Positions 35,063 to 47,000 of a stretch of 64,000 nt of DNA are shown here, piece after piece; position 1 is the first letter of the stretch, and each line of letters opens with the position of its first letter. The DNA comes from Eublepharis macularius (lineage: Eukaryota > Chordata > Lepidosauria > Squamata > Eublepharidae): NCBI RefSeq assembly GCF_028583425.1, contig NC_072791.1:199058311-199122310 (forward strand). Reading direction: 5' to 3'. Made by a program: the position numbers and the translations under genes. The notes under the pieces were generated by a model that searched no databases, was not told the origin of the DNA, and worked only from the letters and a program-made list of their open reading frames with translations.

Positions 35063-35660
35063 CTACCATCCCACAGTGGTCTCCTAGCAGGTGGGCTGCG
35101 AGGGGTGTCATCAGATGGCAGGTGGGTTATCTAATGACTGGATCCATGCCCTATGCTGTGCCAAAGCACTAATGGCTGTAATCAATAAAGTTGTGGCCGT
35201 GTTTAGTCCAGCCATGTGTCGTGGTAAATTTTGTTTTCCTTTGCCTCCTGCCTCCCCGCCCTTGTCTCTGGGACTGCAAACAGAGAAGCTCCAGCATGTG
35301 TCTGGGTGGCACAAAACTCCCAATGCATGTGATACAAAGTCCTTGTGTTGTTTGCCAACAAACACAAGGACATTGCAATGTATAGATGGAGCCTCATAAG
35401 GAAAAGCCAGACCCAAAAGGTGTTTTTCTAAATGTGTTGTGAAAATGTACATATACAATGAACAGGAGCCTGACCTTGTCCTTCATGTAAGTTCAATTTA
35501 TTAATTAAACTGGATTTTGTGCTGGGTGCTCCAGGGGTTCACTGCTAACTGATTACACCAGGGGTTATATCTGTCCGTCGCAGCATTATCTGACTAAAAA
35601 AAAAAAATCATGCTTTGCAAACACAAAGCCACAAATGGATTGATCAACACTAATAATGTT

Positions 35661-35756
35661 TCATCCAGATGCATCTGATGAAGAAATTTGTGGCTCTCGA
35701 AAGCTTATGCTACAATAACGTTGGTTAGTCTTAAAGGTGCTACTGGACTCTTTGCT
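35661..35756 (+). repeat. Repeat with intact hammerhead-like core
   Basis: CTGATGA at 35675-35681 and cGAAAgc at 35698-35704 are both intact, but the stem between them is poorly paired. The following gcttatgctac and the ggtgctactggactctttg tail match the 51346 family. Confidence 0.6.
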
Positions 35757-35759
35757 ATT

Positions 35760-35822
35760 ATCCTAAGCAGAGTTACTCCAGTCTTTCAACGGGCTTAGAC
35801 TGGAGTAACTCTGCTTACAGTT
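35760..35822. mobile_element. Partial palindromic MITE (acagtgcaatcctaa family)
   Basis: tcctaagcagagttactcc is mirrored by ggagtaactctgcttac. The outer ends are missing. It directly follows a repeat with a hammerhead-like core. Confidence 0.7.
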
Positions 35823-35924
35823 CCATTGGATATCACCTAGCTATATATTAATAATAGTACAGGGAACGTTGGGGAGAGGTGGAAGGAAGATAAAATGAGA
35901 GATTCCAGAGTCATACCTGAAAGT

Positions 35925-36115
35925 GTTGTGTAGTGGTTAGTGTTGCACTAATCACTAGAGAGACCGGGATCAACCCTCTCCCTTGCTATGAAATTTACTG
36001 AGTGAACTTGACCAGTCATCCTCTCTCACCCTAAGCCTCCTTACAAGGCTGTTGTGAGGATAAAACAGAGAACAGAAAAACCATGTATGCTGCTCTGAGC
36101 GTCTGGAGAAAGAGA
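35925..36115 (+). mobile_element. Short-type tRNA SINE (worn)
   Basis: gttgtgtagtggttagtgt, then gttgtgaggataaaac; box B is degraded. Confidence 0.5.
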
Positions 36116-37141
36116 AGACAAAAAATGCATTAAATTAATGCTATTCAGTGTTTAAAGTGCTTTCTGGGAACATAATCTCCTATTTTGCTAGCTATTTTTT
36201 AAAAAAAATCTTAAAAACGGTTAGCAGGTGTATGGGAGTATAATGCTATGAAGTTACAACAAGCAGAAACTTAAAACACGTTAAAAAGTACTTGCAGTTT
36301 GTGAAGCTAGTATCTATAGAATAGCATACCATCAGCTATCCAGGTTACAGTGATTTCCTTATAATCGTACCATGAGCCCTTTGTTTATTTAACTCACACG
36401 CCTATAATCTTCTCCGACAAGAATGTTGGAAGGCAGAAGACTGTAGAGAATAAGTTTCGTAACTTTGTTGGGAAAGATGGGAGGGCAAGATGAATATAAA
36501 TCAGTGCCTTATTAAAATGGGAGGTTTCAGTGCTATACTTGCTTGCAAATCACTCCCTCCTGCTTAAAAACAAGTAGGTAGTTGGTGTGGTGACTGCGTA
36601 GTGAGGGAAAAGCACTTGACAGGTGTCCACAGTCCACTCTCTGCCTCTCTTTGGATTCATATCAAGGATTATCCTTGGGTCAAATTTATTTACAAGTTTG
36701 AACATTATTTTTAGTAAGAAATTAAGATGGCCTGAATTGTATGGTTGGTTCTCTTTGATCCTCCACAATAAAGGCTTTCGTTTGCAAGAGGTTATGGGTT
36801 TTACCTAAACTGGGCATTATACTTATTTAATCTTAACCTCAGATTTTAAGAAAGATGAGGACAGAGGTTTGTCACTGCATCCAATTCCCAGGGAGCAATT
36901 TCTTGCACCCCTCTGTAAAGATGCACCCTTGTTTCACAGAGCCCAAGCAATTCCTCTTAACATCTCCCCCACCCACATGCTGAGAAATGGTGATAATTTT
37001 TGTACAGTGCTCTTTTATGGTACCATTTTAAGACACTGTGGAAGCTGTTGTTGCACTGTTCTCAGACATCACGGAGAACAGGGCAGGAAGCTGCAATAAA
37101 CAGTAAGAATCAGCTGAAGTAGTAGCACAAATACCATCCTT

Positions 37142-37373
37142 CTTTTGAACAGAAGTGTGGTTTTTGAGAGTCTCTCTACACAAGTCATCTTACATGAGTA
37201 GGATCAAGTGAAAGATCTTAACACTTGTTCTTTGATTGTGGATACACATGCACTGCTAGGAAGACCCAGTACACTTGAATATAAGACCACACAGAAAGTG
37301 AGTCACCTGAACGTCCCTGTGTAAGATGTCTTGTGTAGAGAGACTCTCAGAAACCGTGCTTCTAATTCAAAAG
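37142..37373. mobile_element. MITE with TIRs of about 52 bp
   Basis: The left end (37142-37194, with gagagtctctctacacaag) is the reverse complement of 37322-37373 with few mismatches. The same family occurs at 41585-41836. Confidence 0.82.
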
Positions 37374-38268
37374 CATTTTTTTTAAAAAGCTGCAAGAAAT
37401 CAGCTCCTGGGGAAAACTGGGAGTGTAATAATGAAAGAATGGAAATGACTGGACTGTTACCAACACCCTCTGGAATCACTGAGATAACTGTGTATATGAC
37501 AGATGGCAATTGCCTCACAACTGACAAGGGAAACACCCTTATTTTAACCCCAGCTCCCATTTGTCCTTGCTGGCATAAAAAAGAAAACAAAAAAGAAGAG
37601 AAAGGACAAAAGGTTGTGGAAAGCATAAAAAGCATGAACCCTGCCAGCAAGCACTTACAGAAACAGGGCAAGTGCTATGTGGTTCTACTGTCCTCCCCCC
37701 TACACAAAATATGAATTCTTTCCCTCTTTCTTGCAGCCTCTCCCCCCTGCTTAGTTTTTGCTTTCCAACCCCAGTTCCCTTGTCCCCTCGGCAGGCTCAG
37801 CCACTCTCTAATGCACAAAGAATTGTTAGTGTGTGCAGCTGGAGGAGGCAGAACCACAGAGACCTGGAGCATTGTCTAATAACCATAACAGAACAGGATA
37901 CGAGCAGGTAACTGAAACAGTAAAAACCATTGATGAGAGAGGGAACATCACCTGAGGCAGGAAGAGGAGAGAAAACTGATGGAAAAAACTTCAAAAACAT
38001 CATGGTGAGAAAACCTAATCAAACTAATTCAGTACATTAATGAGCGCAACCAAAGATACTGTGGTGTCCTCCAGTGTTCTGACGCCACAACGAACAGAGC
38101 AATGGCAGCAAAAACAACACGAGTGCTGGAGCACATGGTAGCTCTGTTCTTGTGATGTTCCTGGTGCAGGGAAAGACCTGCATTAGTCACAGAAAAGTGT
38201 GGGCTGCTATGATGATCAGCTTCACTGCTCATTCTGCAGCCTTCCCAAGGAGAATGTGCTCCATCTTC

Positions 38269-38465
38269 CTACACAGGGGAGGTTCTGAAGATGCCAGCAT
38301 CGTGGCTGCTCCCCAGCATCCCTGCATGCAGATCCAGAAACTGCCCTTTGCTGTCAACCAGAGCTTGCATTATCCTGGAATGACGGCTCTTTCTGCAACC
38401 ATGCCCATTAATTAAGAACTTCTGTTGCACAAACCAGTGGATATTTGGGAGCAGGGGTGTCACCG
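38269..38465 (-). pseudogene. PIF/Harbinger-type transposase fragment
   Basis: The minus-strand frame reads QALVDSKGQFLDLHAG, then GSSHDAGIFRTSPV. This resembles the central DDE block of Harbinger transposases (q.vvD..g.f.d...G.pGs.hD..if..S). Neighbouring frames (38408-38608) may hold more of the same protein, shifted. An exact 16-bp inverted pair (gagtgctggagcacat at 38121-38136 and its complement at 38643-38658) brackets it. No complete gene remains. Confidence 0.55.
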
Positions 38466-38880
38466 GAGCATGATACTGCCATCCACTGTAGTGTCATGGA
38501 GAGTGGTGGCACATACTGTTTTGCTGCAGCATGACCGGCAGAGGTGGTTGGATTGTGTTGTCCCAGGAAAAATGCTGGGTGGGGAGTATTCAAGAAAGAT
38601 GGCAGCATTGTGCACGTTGACCATTGTCAAAGCAAGGTCCGTATGTGCTCCAGCACTCATGCGCGAGTGTGTGCGTGCGCTATCATTGCACTGTCAAATG
38701 TCAGTTGACGTTAATTTTTTCCCCCCATAAAATATGCCAGACAAGAAAATACATTCTTCATGCAGAGGTGAAGGATAGCCTGGAGAGTTTCTTAAGCCCC
38801 TCAGGTGGTGCTAGTGAGAAAACCCACCTTTGCCATAATTGCAAACATCCATAGATTATGAGACAGAGACGCTCAGAAGG

Positions 38881-39137
38881 CCAGTTTGGTGTAGTGGTCA
38901 AGAGTGTGGGACTCTAATCTGGAGAACCGGGTTTGATTCCTCACTCCTCCACTTGAAGCCAGCTGGGTGACCATTGGTCAGTCACAGCTTCTAGGAGCTC
39001 TCTCAGCCCCACTTATCTCACAAGGTGATTGTTGTTATGGGGATAATAACAACATACTTTGTAAACCACTCAGAGTGGGTGTTAAGTCATTCTGAAGGGC
39101 GGTATATAAATCGAATGTTGTTGTTGTTGTTATTATT
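38881..39137 (+). mobile_element. tRNA-derived CORE/MIR-like SINE
   Basis: ccagtttggtgtagtggtc, ccgggtttgattcc and ggcggtatataaatcgaatg with a (gtt)n tail. The least diverged copy in the window. Confidence 0.88.
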
Positions 39138-39766
39138 ACTTCTGATGTATGCACTCCCACACCTATCAGCAGAGAAGATGTAGATGTTGCTTTATGACAC
39201 TCTCAATCTATTGTTCAGGCAAATAAATGGACCTTGTTATTAGAACATTATATGCTTTGATTCTGTTTGTTTGAAATAGTAAATAGTCTTTGTGCTATTG
39301 CAGTACAAGAAATTCTACATGGAACTTATGGATTTATGTAATGAACAAAAAGGATATGGGTGCTTTTTCTATTGTTCAACTACCAATGAGCAGAAGATGC
39401 AAGGGAAAGCAAGAGGGCAGGAAAAGGGACATAAATGCCTGGAGGGGGCAGAAAGGGAACCAAACCAGAGAGAATGGAACAAAAGTGTTGTTTTGTGTGG
39501 GCCGAAAAGCCAGCCCTATTCAGGGTAAGATAATGGATGGAGTTCCCCCCCAAAGTTTCTCTTAAGGTTTTTGGATATTTTGGGCGAGGCACAGCGACAT
39601 ATATTTCTAGAAAGCAGAAGTGTTTGGATTCTGGACCAAAAAAGGGGGTTCCCAGCTTGCTCAAGGTTGATGAGTCAACAAAACTTGCACAAACAAGGAT
39701 ATGAAAAAATCAGCAAGTGTTTGAATGTGGGAAGTGTTCACAGAGAGCCAGCATGGGGTAGAGACC

Positions 39767-39975
39767 CAGTGTGGTGAAGTGGTTAGAGTGTCAGACTAGG
39801 TTCTGGAAGAATCACCTTTGAATACCCACTCTTCTTTGGAAGCTTTCTGGGTGAACTTGGGCCAGTCATACCCAGTCAGCCTAACCTACCTCACAAGACT
39901 GTTGTGAGGAGAATTGGGTAAGCTACCTTGGGTTCCCACTGGAGAGAAAAGTGGGTTATAAATGAAGTAATTAAA
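39767..39975 (+). mobile_element. Short-type tRNA SINE
   Basis: gtgtggtgaagtggttagag, gactgttgtgaggag and agtgggttataaatgaag. It is the last repeat before the CYBRD1 promoter region. Confidence 0.72.
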
Positions 39976-40012
39976 AGTACCGAAATCCATACACATATAT
40001 AACACTGTGTTA

Positions 40013-40036
40013 CACGTGAATAAAAATTTCTACGTG
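40013..40036. promoter_or_regulatory. Two ACGTG (HRE/E-box-like) cores upstream of CYBRD1
   Basis: CACGTG at 40013-40018 and TACGTG at 40031-40036 lie about 650-675 bases before the CYBRD1 ATG, in unique-looking DNA after a SINE. Mammalian CYBRD1 is induced by HIF-2alpha through ACGTG elements during iron deficiency. Whether these sites act that way here is inference from a short motif. Confidence 0.3.
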
Positions 40037-40179
40037 TGCCAATGAAACACAGGTTACCGGCCCCCTACAACATAACGACATAAAAGGGCGGCAGTCTGTA
40101 CATAATCTGCCTATGAATGACTCACACGTCCCCCTCATTCCCTCTTTCGCTGGAGGCCTGGCAACTCTACACAAGGTTT

Positions 40180-41090
40180 CCAGCGCCACTCCTCGCTGCC
40201 AGGTTTCTCCCACAGCGCCCTGGCAACCCCGCTCTCAACTTTCAGGTCGTTCTTTCCAGCGAGGGCGTCCAATTACGGGACAGGCGCAGCGCCAGAGGCG
40301 CGGAAATCTCAGCAGCGCGGCGTCGCTTCGTAGCGCAGAAAGGCAATTCGTTAATTAATGGCGGGCTTGTGGGATTCCACGCGCAGGCGACTCCAGTTGG
40401 CCTCCTGCCCTGCGCGCCACGAGCCTGGAGGGAACTCCGTCCAAAAGACGCTGGAATGTCTGGAGTCTCCAGTCCCAGTTTCCTCGCGCGCGCGGCGAGG
40501 GAATGAGGTCGACGGCGGAGAAAAGGGGCTGTTCACGGTCCCTCCAGAGGGAGGGGAAAAGGAGAAGGAGGGAGAGGGCTGGCGCTCCTCGGCGGCTCGC
40601 TTCGCCCGCCTCTTCCTCCCCTGGCCCAAGAGTTTGTTTTGGGTCTGCGGCGGCCGACTCGTGACTCTTGGCTTGGACCGCGAGGGAAATGGAGGGCTAC
40701 GGGCTGTTCCTGGCGTTGCTGGCCTCGGCGCTGCTGCTCGGCTTCCTCTCCGTCATCTTCGCCCTGGTCTGGGTCCTCCACTACCGCGAAGGGCTGGCCT
40801 GGGACGGGGGCGCGGCCGAGTTCAACTGGCACCCGGTCCTCATCCTGACGGGCTTCGTGTTCGTGCAAGGCATCGGTGCGTAGGAGGCGGCGGCGGGGGG
40901 AGCGCTTCGCCGCCACGCGGGACCAGGGGGAGAGAAGCAACCTTGCCTTACGCCGGGGAGGGGGAGAGGGCCGGCTGAAGGGACTCTCGGGAGGGCGCGC
41001 CCCAGCTGCGGGGGCCGTTGGTTGCCCCAGTGAGTTGGGGGTTGGAAGTTCCGTCTTGACTTGACGGGTCTCGCCTCTTGTGAGCGAACA
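40180..41090. promoter_or_regulatory. CpG island / promoter region of CYBRD1
   Basis: GC content and CpG density rise sharply here against an AT-rich background, with many cgcg and gcgc runs. The block covers the presumed 5'UTR, the first coding exon and the start of intron 1. I see no convincing TATA box; initiation is probably dispersed, as is typical for CpG-island promoters. An AP-1-like TGACTCA lies just upstream at 40118-40124. Confidence 0.8.
40689..40875 (+). CDS. CYBRD1: CYBRD1 coding exon 1
   Basis: Begins at ATG (context gggaaATGg) and encodes [18 protein letters not shown] to GFVFVQGI plus one base. The donor is atcg|gtgcgt. It holds the first membrane span, the conserved [14 protein letters not shown] loop and heme ligand His48 (FNWHP). 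The exon lies inside the CpG island. Confidence 0.96.
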
Positions 41091-44000
41091 AGATTGGGCT
41101 GCGCTGGAGCGAGAGTTGCAGGTACGCAGGGTTCCATCCTCCAGGGGGTGGCCGGAGATCTCCTGGAATTACAACTGATCTCCAGGCAACAGAGATCAGT
41201 TGCTTGGTTTACGGGAGGAAAATAGGACCGAAGGAGGAGGGAAAGAGCCCTGAGTGCCTGCAGACCTCACAGCCCTTTTTAAAAAAATTGAGAAGCAAAG
41301 GAGCGCCCGCGCCCGCGCCCGCAGCTTCAGTGCACGGCCTCAGATGCTTCTGTCTGTTGCCGCAAGCTGGAATTCCGAAGAAGAGGACTTGTTCTTTTCC
41401 GAACCATCGCTTTCCACAGGTGGATTCCAGCTTGCGTTGTAGAAGTGGTGCATTCTGTCCTGTCTTTCCTGATAGTTCTGGGTTTGGGCAAGCGGCAAGG
41501 CAGGGTGCCTGCGCTGTACCGGGCAGCTCTAAGGATGTCTGCAAGGAGATAAAGCCCCTGGGGTTTAACTTCATTATTGAGGCTTTCTACAGAAGACATC
41601 TTACACGGAACGCTCAATTGACTTGCTTTCTGTATAGTCTTAGGGCCAAGGTACAAGTGAGGAATGACACTTGAACAGCAAGTGGGTTGAGTGGAGGGCA
41701 AGTGAACCAGGAGAAATACACTTGCCATTCAAGTGTCATTCGTCACTTGTAGCTTCGCCCTTATATTCAAGTGTGCTCTGTCTCCCTAGCAGCGCATGGG
41801 AGAACATTGTAGGACGTCTTGCGTAGAGAGAGGAGTCAGCATGCTTAGGACTGGGCTGCAAAAATGCTATATTAAAATTTTTATAGATCCCCTCCGCCCC
41901 ATGTAATTGTGGCTGCCTGTTTGTTTGTTTTTTAAATATAAAGCAGCCAGGAGAGAGAATACCTGTAGTGAAGTTTGAGTCTGCATTTTTAAAGGGTGCG
42001 GTAATTGCATGTGTATCCTGTCAAGCTGTTTCTGTTAAGTGAGGCAGAACTGATATTAACCGCTCTTTATCATTGCTATTTATGAATACTTGGCATTTTC
42101 TATATGAGCGGGGGAGGGGGGTTGAATTGATTACACAGATTATCTTTGGTCCTTAGTTCAGTAGGAGAAAAGGTTAAATGAATGACAAGGGTGAGTGGTG
42201 CATTGGCAGAGGAAAGAATGACGTTGATTCTATTCAGACTTAAGTCAGTGCTTAATAGTTGATAACACTGCTAAAAAAGGAGTGATCTTTGAGTATAGAT
42301 TCAAGGTGTATACATCTTGATACAGATAATGAAATTTAATTGCATCAGGTAACAGGAAAATCAAAGCGGTCAAAAGATAAAAAATGGAAGACTAATTGGA
42401 ATACAAGGCTTTCCTAGAGGAGAACTGGAAGAAAAATAAGAAATTGTAAAATCAGTTGGGTAGTTTGGGAATGTTGAACTAATTTTCCCAATCTAGTCCC
42501 CTGAATAAAAACATCCACATGGGAAATATGAAAAGTAGGCAGAGAAAATGAAGACAGATGAAGGTTAGCTGTTTGCTCAAATGTTTCTCAATATAAGTCT
42601 CCATAGCTGCTGAAGTGATAATATTGCAAGACATCTTATGGGGGAAAGTCCCATATCAAAAATTTCATAAGCGTTTTGTGTAATTGGAAAGCCAGTATCC
42701 CATAAGATGTAGAGGTTGGCTCAATAATATAAGTTGTCTAGAAGCCATAGAAAGAAGAGCTATTATCCTAGCGGGATTTATGCACAAGTTAAGTAAGTCA
42801 GATGTCAGAAGCTAAGCAAGGTCAGCCCTGGTTAGTAAATGGATGGGAGACCACCAAGGAAATGCATTGCTTTGCGGAAGCCGATAGTGGCAAACCTCCT
42901 CTGAACATCTTGTGCCTTTAAACCCTGTGGGGTTGCAACTTGATGGCAAAAAAGAGTAAGCTGTAGCTTAGGGCAGGGGTCCCCAACATGATGCCTGTGG
43001 GTGCTGTTGCACCTGCCAACACACCTGGAGCCCACCATGTGCTTTTAGAAAGAGAGTGGGGCCTGACTAGGAGCCAGTTTGGTGTAGTGGTTAAGAGCAG
43101 CGGGACTGTAATCTGGAGAACCGGGTTTGATTCCCCACTCCTCCACTTGAAGCCAGCTGGTTGATCTTGGGTCAGTCACAGCTTCTTGGAGCTCTCTCAG
43201 CCCCACCTGCCTCACAGGGTGATTGTTGTGGGGATAATAATAACATACTTTGTAAACCACTCTGAGTGAGTGTTAAGTTGTCCTGAAGGATGGTATATAA
43301 ATCAAATGTTTTTATTATTATTACCCAGCGGGGCTTCTGATTGGCCTCTGGCGGTTCAGTTGGCTGGGCAGATTAAAATAATATTGTTTCAGACTTGAGG
43401 CAGCTGCCACCATAGTTTTGGTTTATTTTAAACTACCCCTTTTCTCCCCTGCACTGGCTTCCTGCAGCAGCTATTTTGCAGTTATGCCGACCATTATGTG
43501 TCAGAATTCCAGAGGTGCCCAAAGGCTCAAATGGAATGGGTCCCCCCCCCCCAGTTTAAGACTTTGAGTTAAGAGCCTCTCACTACAAAAAAATTACTAC
43601 AAATTATCATTTGGGAAGGTAATGCTATAGGCCCTCTTAAACTTGACATAGCTTAGTGGCCTCAACATGTCTTACAGTGCAATCCTAAACAGAGTTCCTC
43701 CAGGCTAATCCCATTGAAATCAATGGGTTAGACTGGAGTAACTCTTCTTAGGATTGCACTAATTTGGCCTTGGCTATTATACAAGTAAAAGAAATGCTGT
43801 TAAAAGTTTTAACAGAAATGTTGGGAGACTTTTTATGCTTTAGGGATAAACAGGATAGTTGGGCTCCAGCCCAGATCCCCCCATTCTTTTTCTTCTTTTT
43901 CCACCTTCAGCTATTAAGTTTTGAACGAATCAAAGATTACTAAAAGATTACTTTATGTTCCAAGAAAGCAGCTAACGGAGAGAGAGAAACTTGCAATGCT

Positions 44001-47000
44001 GTGGCATGATTATTCTGCAGCATAAAAATATATATTATTTGAGCAAGAGAGGTTTTGTGAGTAGTTTCTTTGAGGGGTTATTGACGGGGAAATAAGTAGT
44101 TAACATTAGGGAAATTGGAAACTCTTTGCGCAAGCTAGTAGAATAAAAATGCATAGCCAGAATGTGAGAAGACAAAAGGAGTATTGAGTTTGAGGAAAGC
44201 AGAAGGTTGTGAAAATGGAATAGTAGAACTGCAAGTTACTTCGCAGCTATCTGCTTTGTTGAAATGAGCGGGGAAAGTGTTTAGCCAAGTTGGTACTGTT
44301 AAACTGAACTGTTCTCCTAGTGTGTTTATCCACCTGCGTTACTTGTAGTCATAATTAAGGACCCCTTCAAACAATAGAACTTTTAGGGGAACATATAAAA
44401 TGTTTCATGAGTACCCCAAAAACTGTGAAAACCAATCAAAATATGTAATGGAAACAGCTTTTTTTTTTTAAAAAAAGTGATGTCCAGTGTCAATAGATGA
44501 GGCCAAAGTCCTGTAACAATAACATAAAATATTGGATTTAAACAATTGTTTAGCTTTTTTTTTCTTTGACAAAGCTATAGCATCCTTATTTTAACATGTT
44601 TAAAGGCTGGATTTTCTATTCTGGCACTATTGTCAACATTAGTCAAACCAAGGATTGGGGTTTAGATTACCAAAATATGCAGGCACGTAGTTCTCGTTGA
44701 TCTTTCCCTTTAGATGTAAACTTTCCAGTACTTCAGTGTGCAGATTATTAAAAAATGTTACCTGGGAGAACTTTTACATTTGGCATGCTGTGATATTTGC
44801 CATCAGTGATCCTTGAGGGTTGCTACAAGTGCATTCTTTCCAATAATCACTTGTACTTGTGTGGTGTAGGGATATTACAGACTGTAGCCCATGTGCTGTT
44901 ATTTTGTATGTATAGAGATGCAATACAGCAGAACATCTAGTTAACTCTTTTATCACTGGGGATAATGTATAGAATATTAAGAGTGGCTATTTTTTTAGAT
45001 TAGATCCTGGATGATAAAGAAATGTTGTTAATCTAGTATACCATTAGACATTGTTTAACATATGCTTTGTTTCACACTGCTGTAGTCTTAGTCCTATTAC
45101 ATTGCTTATTAGATGTCTCATCTAATTAATTGCATTGACAGACGCTGAGTAATCCATCTTGGTTCTCAGTATGATTGCCAGGCCACAGCAACAACCCCCC
45201 AGGAGGAATTGGGGGGGGGCAGAGGCTGATGTACTTACATCACTTCCAGTAAAAACTAGAAGCAACATAGTGGATGCTCTAGCATTTTGCAAAATCTTTA
45301 TGGTTTTACCATAGAGTTTTACAAAATGCTAGAGCATCCTGTGTGTCAATTCCAGTTTTTTGCCGGAAGTGATGTAAGCATGCTAGTGCACATTCATTAT
45401 CTGGTCCTATGAGCGGTGATTGCCTGTTTGTTAAAATGACAGTATTGTATTACTGAAAATCATCAGTTGACCATATTATAAGGAGTTAATTATCTTTAAG
45501 ACCTTAGAACTGTACAAACTTGTAAGCGAATAAGCCCCATTAAATGTCTCACAACAAAACAAACTTTCATAAGATTGCTGCTTATTACAATATCATGTAC
45601 GTTCAAACTAGTTTTCTTCTTGTCAGCCTTACAGACTTAGACACAAGACTGCTATCTCTTTACTTTGAATACACTTTTCTTTAAAAATGCATCTGTGAAA
45701 TTGCTAAAATGAGTATGTTCATTTTGGGGGAAAGGCTTTAAAATGTCAATATTGTGCTTACTCCAACACAGAGAAATATACATTGGTTCATGTTCCAGGA
45801 CATTCCATTCAGTAACAGAGTTTCCTTTGTGGCTTATACCATGGAAGTATATAGACCTTGGCATGCGGTGGACATATATTAGGAGAGTTATAAGGATGTA
45901 GAATCTTAATGGTAATGTTGTTCATTCCCATTTGTCCAAACATGCACACTTTCCACTTTTTTTTGCTCAAGTAGCTAGAATATTCTAATCCAGCATCAGC
46001 CTATATACTGTTCATATATCTGTGAACAACTGTGTGTGCATGCCTATCCATCTCTTAAACCGTTTTGCTGGTCTGGGTGGAAGAAAAACTGTTAGAAGGG
46101 GTCAAAAGAAGAAAAGAGGCTGGATGTTTCCTCTATAGTTGATGTCAACCTCTGAGAGTTCTTCACATATCAATGTCTTCAAGGAACTGTTAGAGACCAA
46201 GCTTCAGAAAGACTGACTTGAGTATTCAGGCTTCAGTGCCTTTATGACACTACTAGCCACTATATCAATTGCATCACTCACTTCCTACCACTTAGCATGA
46301 TTCCAGCTTCCATCATTAGCTGACAATTTATCAGTGTCAACAGGTCACCTGGCAAGTTATTTGCCTACAATGTGGAGTCCTGTGGCCATTTCTGAAGAGA
46401 GAAGGTACCTATTGCCCACCAAATAAGATATATTTATTTATTTACTTAGATTTATAGTCCGCCCTCCCCAACCAAGTGGGCTCGGGGCGGATTACAACAA
46501 TTTAAAACACAGTACACAATACATCAGCAATAGCCATTTAAAATATAAATAATACAAATCATTCATTTAAAACATTGGCACCATATAAATACAGCTATCA
46601 AAATTGCAAACATAGCAGCACGTTATACATTCACCTATAGACGATCATGTAACGATGTGAGATGACTTTGGGCGGGAGGGCACATATCTATGAAAATTCT
46701 GTCCCTTCTGTTTTACATCTGCCTGTAAAACTAGACACTAGTTTCAAGCTCTGGTTACAAGGACTGTCCTTGTAATCAGAGCTTGAAACTAGTGTCTAGT
46801 TGGTTAACCTGGCTACAAGAGAATCTGGTTTGCTTTAACCTGTTGGAACCAACTCAAACTAATGCTACACTATGGTTAACCATAGTGAGATGTGGGAATG
46901 TGTGTGTGAGCATTGGGCCTTTTCAACAGGAATATTATTATTAATATTAGATCTAGAGTAAATTGGCAATTCCCACTTCCCACTGCATTCTCCCCTCATG

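Larger units (their letters stand above)
33565..35393. mobile_element. Putative DNA element with long TIRs (about 1.83 kb)
   Basis: The left block 33565-33695 (ttgtgtttgtt...ggactttgtatcacat...gggagttttgtgcc) is the reverse complement of 35255-35393 with scattered mismatches. Each terminal block also contains a small hairpin. Between them lie a SINE (34201-34440) and a hAT MITE (34827-35062). I see no transposase frame. Confidence 0.6.

Noticed and set aside
34687-35172. 161-residue frame
   Set aside because: Runs through the hAT MITE at 34827-35062; the same peptide (FFLGKEVVEL) appears in every MITE copy.
37331-37714. 127-residue frame
   Set aside because: Begins in a MITE arm and has no similarity I can recognise; no splice or promoter context.
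40358-40978. 206-residue open frame over the CYBRD1 promoter
   Set aside because: It is an artefact of GC-rich, stop-poor CpG-island sequence. It overlaps CYBRD1 exon 1 in another frame and has a low-complexity Arg/Gly/Pro composition.
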